Source: Apostichopus parvimensis (taxonomy: Eukaryota; Echinodermata; Holothuroidea; Aspidochirotida; Stichopodidae). Taken from it: DNA of 33,376 nucleotides. Below, piece after piece: positions 1 through 10,400 of this stretch (its first letter is position 1; each line of letters opens with the position of its first letter). The notes under the pieces were generated by a model that was not told the origin of the DNA, made no database searches, and saw only the letters and a program-made list of their open reading frames with translations. Both the position numbers and the translations under genes were made by a program. The stretch covers positions 1 through 33,376 of the forward strand of contig KN885507.1 of NCBI GenBank assembly GCA_000934455.1. The letters run 5' to 3'.

Positions 1-2887
1 GATTGTACTTTAGGGAAAACTGTAAGCATACCAATGCCTTTCGTACTAAACACGGATAATTTTGTCATTTGAGTCGACCACTCCCGAGCATAGTGAAAGA
101 AGCCACGATCAGAGCGAACAACAAACAGTAGCCTATATCCTATTTGTACATGCGTCAAATCCCATCCCGTTTGATATCATTGCTAAATTTCTGGAAAGTG
201 CTTTTGGATACAATGTAAAATAAAGACCTCAATATTTTGAAATTTATATCACTTTTCTATAATCTATTTGGTACAAGATAATTGTTCACAAAAAGGCCCA
301 TTTCATACAGAACATTTTTACGTACCCCTTATTAAAATGAGATGCAAGATTGAAATGCCTTGAATCTGCCTTCTGTTCAAAAATTTAGAGCCTGCAGTAA
401 CCAGGAGCTGAATCAAGTCTTTCTCGGTGATCTCCTTTCAGTAGATAAAGATGGATATTCTATGCTGTAATTAGTCGAGCTTGGTAAAGCAGTAGCCTAC
501 CCAGTACTGTAATGCAAATATGATGGCTGTGACTTGGGAATATCAGGGTGCAAAGTTTTTTGTGATGGAAATCAAAGCAAAATTACTTTCAAAATTTATC
601 TCAGGATTTCAACTCTATCGTAATGACAATTACTCCTGGGCAGGTGTAAGTCCACAGGTCCCTTCTTAGAAGTGGTGTCGCCGAAAAAAGAAGTCTGTGA
701 TACTCTTAATGCCAGATAAATTCAGAGTTTGATATGGTTCTGCACTCCGTTCGGTCCTTGTTAGAGAGGGGGGTAGATAGCTTTCCATCTAATATTTTCT
801 AGCTGCGTTCTCTTCCCGTATTGCCTGTGTGCCTTTGCCATTGCCAGTCTATTCTCACCTTCAGATTAGAATCTCACCCGTCGTCAAAATGTGTAAATTT
901 ATGCCTGGTCCTTGAAATACACATCAACTCAAGCCTTGTCCTACCTTGCAATTAATTCCAACTCAAAATGACACAGGATGGCGATAAGCTATGAGAATGC
1001 ATCATTTGTACTAGAACCGTACCGGCCTTGTCTTCAAACTCATTGAAATACTCGAAGATCTTGAAGACTTTTGATACCCCTTGTACCTCTTGCTAAGGCC
1101 CTAAGATGGTTTAATTTTTGCCACAACAACAACTCAGGTTGATTCTCTCGGCTAGCCGTGGTAGTATACCTCCTCCATCTGTCATAGTTAACTACGATTC
1201 ATCACTCAATCCGTCTGCATTCTCTCGATTCATCGTCATTCATCCACTCATCCTCTTACCCATCTCTCTTCTAACTCAAGTTGATCCGCAAACAACTCAC
1301 TATTTTGTCTTCAATGATGCACTCATCATGGCCTCCATATCACTAAAAGAAACAACCCCCCCTCCATCCCTCCCAAAAGAAAATTGCCAAAGTTACATGA
1401 ATTCACAAATGATTGTCGTTGTCTCTGAGACACCAAATTGATGGGGTTTTGCTCAAATCTTTAAAAAAAAATTAGTCGAAAAGAAGGACCCCTCCAGACT
1501 GAGTGCCACTGGCATGCCTATTTTAAGCGCATTTTTCTTGTTTCTTTAATTTACGATTTTTCTCCACTTTTCCTCCTCGTTATCATTGAATACTACTCTG
1601 TCTGACCTCCACGAACGTTTTTTTTTTAACCATGATGTCAACCGTATCATTGTTTCCTCAAAATAGTGAGTGTCGTAGAATACTAATGATTTCACTTATG
1701 ATTGACAGACGTAACATCGTAGAAATTACACTCATTAATTTAGATCAAAAACCCAAACCATTTTGCTCCAAATTAATTCTCTACAGTTGTGTTTTTAGAA
1801 AATTGTTGCCTTTTTTAAATGTGCCTTTTTTGTTTATATGTTGTTTTGGGTTTTTTTTTTTTTAATATATAAATATTTTTTTCTTTATGCGTGTTTTTAT
1901 TTGTCGAATATTCATTAACAATACAATGAGATCCAAAGTATTTTGAACAAATTTTTCATAAATAGGAGACTTTTTTTTTATTTTTACCAATTGTGTACAT
2001 TTTTTTCACCAATAGAAAGATTATTTTTTACCTCAATTCATTTTATACCTGTAGTATTCAGTTAAAAACCTTTCAAACGATGAGTGGCAAACTACCACAC
2101 AACTCTTTTTCAAATTCAAGACAAACATTTTTTTTGTTGGAAAAAGACCAAAAGAAATAGTTGATTTGAAATCAGTATTAAAATAATTAACAAAAAGAAA
2201 CTTACAGTAGTAAAGGAGAGCATGTTCAATCTTCATGTTATTTGATACTTAAAAGTTTATTCAGTTTTTTGGCCTTGTTTTCTGAGAGGGTCAAGGAATG
2301 GCTTGTGCCAGTTTCAGAGGTAACAGGGTTATTCTTCAATTCTTTTCTCTTTTTTTAGATTAATATATCAATCATTTTCCACATCTTGTTGTTGGAAATT
2401 TGAAGGAAACATGGATAGATCTTGAAGTATTCATTCTAGTATTGGAAGTGAACAGAAAAGAATGCAAACCACCCAAATATGGTATTCAGTTTATGACATA
2501 ATAAAAAAGTATAGAAACTGTCCATTAATGTGAATATTTTCATACTAACAAGACAGCAGAAAAATTCATCACAATTAAATTTTAAGTTTTTAAAATTAAG
2601 TTTTGGAGAATACAACATTCTGGACTTTTCAAAGTAATAGTAATAATACGAGCAAACAGTAAAAATATGAAAATGTAATTCAAAACTGGTATTCGGATAA
2701 AATACGAAAGCTTTCAATCATTGAAAAGATTAAAAAAAATCTGTAAAATATAGGAATATAGAAGAAAAAAAGGAAAGGTTTGTTTAATTTACAAAAATTG
2801 GAAACAATATTTTTCAGATGGGATTAACTTAAATTTCTAGATACCCCTGAAAATAAAAACTAATTATTCAAGCTACAAAGAATAAAA
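1..2887. other. non-coding stretch, no gene recognised
   Basis: AT-rich sequence with long T and A runs. The open frames here are short, low-complexity and lack plausible splice sites or recognisable domains. It is probably intron or 5' flank of the downstream RhoGEF gene, whose N-terminal FERM exons are not visible anywhere in the window. Confidence 0.5.
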
Positions 2888-2975
2888 GCTCCTAGGATGG
2901 GGTTTCAAACTGGTGACCAGATTTGTTTGATCTAGCATATTACAAGCAATGCGATCACTGTGTTGCTGTGTAATA
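2888..2975 (-). repeat. degenerate tRNA-like sequence, possible SINE head
   Basis: On the minus strand there is an A-box-like stretch (around AGCAACACAGTGATCGCATT) followed about 30 bases later by a B-box-like AGTTTGAAACC. Order and spacing are those of a tRNA gene or a tRNA-derived SINE head. Both boxes deviate from consensus and I cannot fold a convincing acceptor stem, so this is at best a decayed relic. Confidence 0.3.
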
Positions 2976-4390
2976 GCTATTTGTTATTGCTGTTATTTTC
3001 TTTATTCTTTGGTCTTTAACATGATCAAAATTGATCGAAATTGAACAAAACTTATATGTTAGGAAATTTAATACAGTATTGTATTGGTTAACATGTTTTA
3101 TTTTTTTTTTGCTTTGGGGTCTTAGTGTGTGCCAAGTTGAGGAGAAAGGTATTCATAATATTCGTAAGTTCAGTTTTAATGATATTAAAAAAAAAAGTTT
3201 TCATTTTCTTGCCTTCTAAACATCTCTATTGAAGTTCATTTTATTTGCATAATGCATCATAAAGAGGAAGCATATTGTTTTCATGAAGTTTTAAAAAAAA
3301 ATGTTATATCTTGTTGCTCAAACGAGCCGAGTAAATTTTATTTTGAAGAAGAAGAGGTGTCGGTTAGCTAGGTGGTGTTTACACTTTAAACGAACGAACA
3401 AAGAAAAGCTTTTGTTTTCAAATTTTGCCATTATAATATTGTTTGTTTTGCATGTTGATAGAACAAAATAATGCATGAATTTTTGCTGTCATATAAACTA
3501 AGACTTAGCATTCTGTGTTACCAAAATTAAACGTATGATCTTTGCTATTGTTTAACTTGCATATATTAACATCTGTCTGCATATTAATTATCTCTTAACC
3601 ATCTCATAATAGCTAATCAATTTCTAATTCTTAACAGTTGTTTCAACCTTTCAAACCGTTTTGTGTTGCTTCTAAAAGCTGCAGTTTCCCTGTTAATTTA
3701 TATGTAACTTCTGCCCGGATCATACAAATGTTCACTGTTTCACACATGAATCTGACCTTTAATCGAGATGGCCGTGGGTACACCCTGCGGAATGCTCTCT
3801 TGTCAGTCAGTGGGTTATTACCAGCGCAAGCTCCAGATAACTTTTCCATGATCCCTCAAAGATAAAGTCATCAAAGTTAGCATGGACTGTCAACAGCCAC
3901 AGATGGAATCATAATTCCTATCGTTTGCTGTGCAGTGCTTAAGTTAACAGATATTGTTTTTCTCTCATTTTTGTTTAATATTTCCCTTCTAGTTTAACTA
4001 GGGATATAATGTAGGTTCCTGTAGTACTGTATAATAGTGCAATGTCAGAGGCGAAGAATGGTGAAGGAATGCAATGTTTGTAGTTTGTACTAGCCATATT
4101 CTATAGTACTAGCAAATTAATACAGTAGTTAAGTTTAGTATTATAAATTGAGATGCGCACAGTTTGCAGTGGTGTAGTATTTAGTACACAACTCACATTC
4201 CTAGTAAATCTTTTAAATATTTCCTTTTGTTTAGTTTAAGCCTTTTAAGAGATTTTAGTAACAAATAAGGGAATAAGGGAATGTTGTACAAGTTGTCTTA
4301 TTCACTGGCAGTTTGTCTTGACATAGCTGTACCAATGGTCTTGTTTCAAGTAAAACTTGTTTAAGGTTTAAGAAATTCTGAAGAGAAAGG
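2976..4390. other. non-coding stretch, no gene recognised
   Basis: AT-rich sequence. A slightly GC-richer patch at about 3755-3850 is open in two frames on the plus strand and in one on the minus strand, but it has no good donor site and resembles no protein I know. Nothing else is supportable. Confidence 0.45.
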
Positions 4391-4513
4391 AAATGGGTGG
4401 TGGAATGCGTGTAGTGGTGTGGGTGTAGTGGGAATGGGTGTAGTGGAATGGGTAGTAGTGGAATGGGTGTGGTGGAATGGGTGTAGTGGAATGGGTGTAT
4501 TGGAATGGGTGTG
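4391..4513. repeat. 14-bp minisatellite (GAATGGGTGTAGTG)n
   Basis: About eight imperfect tandem copies of GAATGGGTGTAGTG, with variants such as GAATGGGTGTGGTG and GAATGGGTAGTAGTG. The long minus-strand open frames across it, rich in His, Thr, Pro and Ile, are translated repeat and not a gene. Confidence 0.85.
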
Positions 4514-4696
4514 CTAGGAGGTAGTTTTCTGATAAGTGAAAGACAAGATACAGTATTAGACCACCACCAACATGCTGCTTTATTATACAAGAGGTTACCA
4601 CCATGGCAATTATAAACTAACATAGGGAAGATGAGAGATATTGTACTCGGTTTTTCATTGGAGCCTATTATTGGTATCTCAGTTCTCATAGCAACG

Positions 4697-4710
4697 GTTG
4701 CCATGGTAAA
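4697..4710. promoter_or_regulatory. RFX X-box-like motif, weaker copy
   Basis: GTTGCCATGGTAAA fits the X-box layout (GTNRCC, short spacer, RGNAAC) with a mismatch in the second half-site. It lies 134 bp from a stronger copy. Confidence 0.25.
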
Positions 4711-4830
4711 ACTTGATGTTCCTGAGTAGCAGTTATTTACCTTTTTATAAGAACAGCCAAGACTGACCTAATGCAGACATCTCATTGAGGTTGAGTTCTC
4801 GATAGATGGATCATGATCAGAGGAGAGACT

Positions 4831-4844
4831 GTTACCATGGCAAT
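4831..4844. promoter_or_regulatory. RFX X-box-like motif
   Basis: GTTACCATGGCAAT matches the imperfect palindrome bound by RFX factors at all but the last base. Binding is an inference; only the motif is seen. Confidence 0.35.
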
Positions 4845-6589
4845 GCTAGTTAGATGATACCTGATGGCAGTATGATCAATGAGACGATGGAGGATATTTG
4901 ATTCCTAAAGATATTTACTTCATTTTAAGCAATTTGCATGATTCCATGAAAGAACATCTCAGACAGTAATTTTCTTGATTAACAGTAGTTTACTCCTTAG
5001 AGAAGAGAATAAAAGTTGTCAAAGTACCTTGGTAAACTGTATGAAGTACAGTTCATGAACCTTCAATCTAAGCTGTTAACATTTGAACCGTCCAAACGGC
5101 ATTAAAACCTATGAAATATTATGAGAAATCTGCCTTGTAAACCAGATTTGACAATAAAAGGTCCTTTTAAAGATGTTTTTATATTCTGATGGACAGAATT
5201 TGTAGACATACGCTCTGTCTTGAAGTCATCAATGATATTTGTCTCATGGTGAGAGCAGACACATACGTTGTCTTTACAGTTTACTCCTGAAGGATGATTT
5301 GACATCTTGAATCTATCCTAGCTCAGCAGATTGTAAGATACTCTTAAGTTTCCCACCTCTTTCATCGTAACGCACCAAAAATATTTTAAAAGCTTTTCCA
5401 ACTTTTTGATCATTACTTTACATGGTTTAAAGAATTTTTTGTAGTTCTCTCAAACAAATTTTCCCTTAAATTTTGATAGTATAACTTGATCCATTAGACA
5501 GCATCTTCTCTATAGGTAAACGAAAGCGTTCATACAAACAACGAAAACATCAGTTTTAGATTCCCTATTACACTAGTTTCGATTCCTGTTGAGTCACATG
5601 ATATTTATCAGTTAGTCTATACTTTGCATGACTGACCCCCATTTTTATTGATTCTTGTTTACCTTCAACTCTTTGTAGTTAATACAACTCCTATCCATCC
5701 TAAATGTAGTACTTAATATTACCAACTTCACATGTAATCATGCAAGCGTTTTCATATTATTATCATCATCATTATTATTATTAACTAAATTAATACTCAA
5801 GATATCTGAAATGATTTCTAATTTGAAGCAATAAACTTTATGAGGTACAACAGATGATGTTAATAGCTTTTCTTTGTGTATTTACATTACCACTTGAGGT
5901 TATCAGTATTCCGTATCATCGTACCATCACTAATTCTCTCCCATTTTACCGTAAATCTTATTCATAATTCTGTAACTGTGACATTGGATGGATAATAATC
6001 AGAAGCAAATTTTCCAAGGTCAAAATGTGCCCTTGAATGCTTCCAAACCTCCATATAGCTCTATACATCACTCAATACTGTGTACTTACATTTACAGTGG
6101 TTTATACATGAATAACAGATTTTGTAGTATTACCACATCCAGTGGTATCCTATCTATGTTCACACATACCTATGTATACCATACAAATAACTAAACATCA
6201 ACTTCCCAATTGTATATCATTGCTTACAATGAAATATAGGCATAACTCCTGACATTACAAGAAGTCACAACTACTCATTATTCATCCATATTTGACATTG
6301 ATACTGATTTTGTTGTATGATTGATGGTTGCAATGGGATTTTTCCCTCTCTTGTCCCTGCCCCCCCCCCCTTCCCGAACTCTCCACCCTTCTCCCACCAC
6401 AAGAGTCTCACTATACCAAGGTCATACAATTGAATTTGTGAAGATCATGAGGTTTTTGAAATAGTTTTGGCTACTTGAGTATTAGCTGGAAGCTCCATGT
6501 CATGTTCATTTTAGTTCATGTTTCAATGTTGTATTCCTACATATCTGTCTCTCCTCTGTGGGATCTGCAAACAACTCTTTTATCACCAG

Positions 6590-6723
6590 CAAACCCATGG
6601 ATGTAGTTGGTTTCCCCTTTCCGTTATGGATCTACAAAAAACAAATTAGCATTGATCCAAACTTTGCGGTAACCCTCAAGAACCCGAGGACCTGGTTCAC
6701 CGGGGTAAGGACAGGCGAGAGCC
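6590..6723 (+). CDS. candidate upstream exon of the FARP-like gene (uncertain)
   Basis: A pyrimidine-containing acceptor (CTCTTTTATCACCAG) is followed by 134 bases open in one frame and a near-perfect donor (C|GTAAGTAT). The exon ends one base into a codon, which is the phase needed to join the firm exon at 7391. The local composition is GC-richer than the surroundings. The encoded piece contains PNFAVTLKNPRTWFTG, which I do not recognise; the FERM-to-DH linker of FARP proteins is poorly conserved, so lack of similarity is not decisive. An alternative acceptor at 6648-6649 would shorten it. Transcript data would be needed to confirm it. Confidence 0.35.
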
Positions 6724-7390
6724 GTAAGTATCGCAAACTTACTCATTCTAAGCTGGGGGGGGGGGAGAAAGAAAAAAAACCAGCAGGAATCCCAGCTAGT
6801 TACACAGTTTATAAAGGTAAGTCTAATTAGTTCTCCCTTTTCTAGATCAGATATTTTAAAGGTAAGTCGTTTCTTTTCAACCTTCCCAATAATGATAATA
6901 TCATGGTGAACTAATACAAGGTCTCAGTGAGGTAAGCAAATACATAATGAGGATATGATTACCTCATTTAGGTTCATGATAAACCTCAATTAGGTTTAAT
7001 AACTTATATAATAATAGGGAGTTTGAAATTTATCTAACATTATCCAACAATGATGATTATTTATTTGTTATTGATCATTTCATGGTTATTCTGGTATCCT
7101 CATCACTCAGTTTCGTACTCAGATTCTTACTATACATGTATGCTTTCTATACTAGATACCTTGTCAGTGTAAGGCTGAATAACTCTTAACTTTTTTTCAT
7201 ATCCTATTTATAAATATGTTCTTTCATGTATTTATACTGGATTTTTAATAAACTTGAAACTTCCAAAAAAATAATAACACCTGAAAATTATGTAGATATT
7301 ATGAATCGTGTGAAATTATGAACTTTGCATCATCACAGTTTGCAATTGAACCCTTTGAACTGTTATTGTTTCTTTCCCCCTTCTGTGTAG
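6724..7390. other. intron or flank, no gene recognised
   Basis: Contains a G11 run at 6755-6765 and two isolated GTAAGT donor-like strings near 6816 and 6861 without matching exons. Otherwise AT-rich with no feature. Confidence 0.4.
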
Positions 7391-7497
7391 GCTCCCCTGT
7401 CCTGTCACCCTCGAAAACCATCACAGCAACCCAGGAAAGCTCAACGCCGGTCCAAGACACTGCTCAGGAAGATGAAAATCATGTCAAAAAAGTCAAG
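7391..7497 (+). CDS. FARP-like exon: linker before the DH domain
   Basis: Acceptor TGTGTAG and donor AAG|GTAAAA. It starts with the last two bases of a codon and ends on a codon boundary. It encodes a Ser/Thr/Pro-rich, acidic linker ending in KKVK. Low conservation is expected here; the call rests on splice sites and on exact phase with the next exon. Confidence 0.75.
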
Positions 7498-10400
7498 GTA
7501 AAAGACGGATTTTAATCATTTCAGCATACCGTTGCCATGGCAATAAATTCATACGTGACATTATCTGCTATTCGAAAGAGGTCATGCTTTTATTTTAACA
7601 ATAGGGAGTACAGACGTCATGTTTGTAGAAAATATTTGATATTCATGTTGCAAATGAAATGGCATGAAAGCCTTTTGATGGTTGCCCCAATGGTATAAAG
7701 CTAAGGATTAAAAATGTCTGTTTAGTTTTCTCTCAGGAATTGCCGTGAAAACTTAGAATTAATATTTTTCATACATTTGTGAATTGAATAAGCAAACAGC
7801 ATTAAACTGAACACTGCACATGTCACAGAAAACAAAAATGTGTAGTAAATGCTGTCAGTGAAGGAAACAAATCGTTTTATTTTTTGTTCTGCGTGTTTTA
7901 CACTTTGTGGCACTTCTTCTATATTTTTTTCCCCTCTTCTCAACAGCGGCATCCTCCGGACAAGGCTTATTTCATCGCTAAGGAGATCTTGACCACTGAA
8001 AGAACGTACCTGAAGGACCTGGAGGTCATCGTTGTGGTACGGATAAACACATTTGCATATTCAACACTTTCTGAAAAAAATGTTTTAATCAAGATAATGC
8101 AAATATATATCAGGACTGTCAAGGTGTTTCTCTGTTTGAATTGAAAGTGAACTGAACCTTTAATGCAAAAAAAAAAAAAACCTTTCAAACATGCCAGGAG
8201 TTGTTTTCTTCATCATAGCCTGCTAATGTTTTCCATCCTCTGTTTTCAGCACTTTTGTGAATGTTGTAATCCATAAGCCCTTGCAGGCTTCTCCCACGTC
8301 TGTGGGCGCCTAAGTGTCATAAAAATAACTGCCTGATTATGATTATTATAGACAGACAGACAGACAGATAGATAAGTATTTATCATTAAAAGGAACTCAA
8401 ATAGTACTCATCTGTACTATTTCAGGGACCCCCCCCCCCCCAAAAAAATTGCAAATGCAACAGATTAGGAAAGATGTCTTCCTTAGCTCAATTTTGAATA
8501 ATAATGCTTGTTGGTGTACTTGGACAAGCTCTGTTTTTCTAAGACCTCAGATTTCTATTCAGAGACAGAAACTTTAGTTTTTTCTCTCCATTCCTACACT
8601 AAATCTGTTCATGTCCAGGGAATAGTTTATCCGGTATTGCAAAATGCTATGAAAAATGGTCAAATTGCTATGCAAATCCAAACATGAATGGCAGTAGTTT
8701 CTTTACACAGGAACCATTGTATTTTACAAGACACAAAATCCTTTGACTTCAAAACTGCTATGCAAAAATTTGAGCAGTAAATTATTCAGTGATAACAATT
8801 AAAAATTGTATCTCATTCTGATTCTGTTTATCTGTCCATGAAAGTAGAAATAAATCTTGACCCTTTTAATCTTTGCTGACAAAGGGATCATCAATAGAAG
8901 CAATTCAGATCACTTTGTAATGCTGATTGCATTCAGATCTCTTTGTAATGCTACTTGCACTTTATTTTCTATCGTTGGTGTTGTGGGGTATTCATTTTGG
9001 ACCGTTGTGATTATGTATCTGTGTTCTTTACACACAAGCAAAAACTGTTAGCAAAACTGCTTATCTAACCCCTCAATGGTTTACCTGGACAGCCCTTAAT
9101 CCAATTGTTACACCCCTCAATGGTCTATCTCCACAGCCCTTAATCCTCTCATCACTCTTTGCTGTCATCTTACCTCTTCTTTGTTCTACTCCTTGCTTAC
9201 TTGTCCAGTTTAACTGTCTGTCCATCTGTGTCTCTTCATTATGTGTTCTTGTGTTTAGACTCCAGAGAAGATCCTGATGGGATTGACCCTTCCATGCCCT
9301 CTAATTTTACACTGTAAGAAACAATCATCTCATTACTCTTTTCTCCCCTTCTCTCCCGTAGTGGTTTCGTAGAGCTGCTGCCAATGAGGTCACCCAGCCC
9401 GATATGCTGGAGAATCTTTTCGAGCACCTTGAACCGATCTATGATTTCCATTGTAAATTCCTAAAAGAAATTGAGCAGAGGCTGACTTCATGGTAAGAAA
9501 CAACTTTCTTGAATTTTTTTTCTTTTTCTCAAGTACAATATTTTGCACAAAAAAAAAAACGGTTAGTGAATGTTGAGATTATGAAAAAAAATAATAATAA
9601 CTCACATTTTGTGTCATTCATTCCTAATTAGACAGTGGTGATTGCAATTAAATTTTACATGGGAACATTTTGTTTGTGCTATTCCTTTTACCTTGAACCT
9701 TTTCTTGAGATTGGTGTAATTATTATCTACAGCTCTGGCCTTAAGCATACCCTCCTGCTGATTTTCTCCTCATGTGTTATGAATTTTTCATTACTAAACA
9801 GGTGTAATCTCTCTTTGGTAAGATTGCAGTAGATTTTCTAAGACTAAAAGCAGGTATAGTTGCTTAACCCACATCTAAATATCACTGCATCTAATTATCA
9901 GTTCATGGAAATATTACTTCATCAAGATATTACTACCCATTAAAGAGAGAGGGGGTCGGTTTCACAATTATGTAATCACACAAAGGATGATATCCTGTCA
10001 GTGACACAGTAAGAAAAAAGGGGGGCGGAATAGTAAATAGGAACCAGCAGATCACTAAAAAAGACGTCCCATCTCGTTAAAAACACTTTCATTTTGATAG
10101 TCCTCTTTTGTTTTTGTTTTTGGTTTGCCTATTGGCAGTTTTCAGGGATTCCAGTAAGTTTAATTGTTATTTTATTTTGTCCTCCCTAATCCTTATTACT
10201 TTGGCAACTCTGTTTGCGTTTTACACTACTTTTTCGTTATTTTGGACTTTTCTTCTTTTTCTTTCCTTTTTTTTTTAAGGTCTCTTTATCAGTTGTTTGA
10301 TTGGGTTGGATTGCTACAGTGTGGTGTTATCCCTTGCATTCCTTCCTCCCCCACCCTCATCTTTTATCTTCTTTATCTTTTCTTCATTAATCGTTAGAAA

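Larger units (their letters stand above)
4514..6589. other. non-coding stretch, no gene recognised
   Basis: AT-rich sequence holding the X-box-like motifs listed separately, a short (ATC)n(ATT)n microsatellite at about 5757-5782 and a C11 run at 6360-6370. No exon is supportable. Confidence 0.45.

Noticed and set aside
3638..3865. Possible exon with a slightly higher GC content
   Set aside because: Open on both strands, no good donor, no recognisable protein similarity.
4255..4704. 149-residue minus-strand open frame
   Set aside because: Much of it is the 14-bp minisatellite; the rest has no similarity or splice context.
6650..6702. Short exon ending at GGG|GTAAGG
   Set aside because: That donor ends on a codon boundary, incompatible with the split codon at 7391; the later donor at 6724 fits instead.
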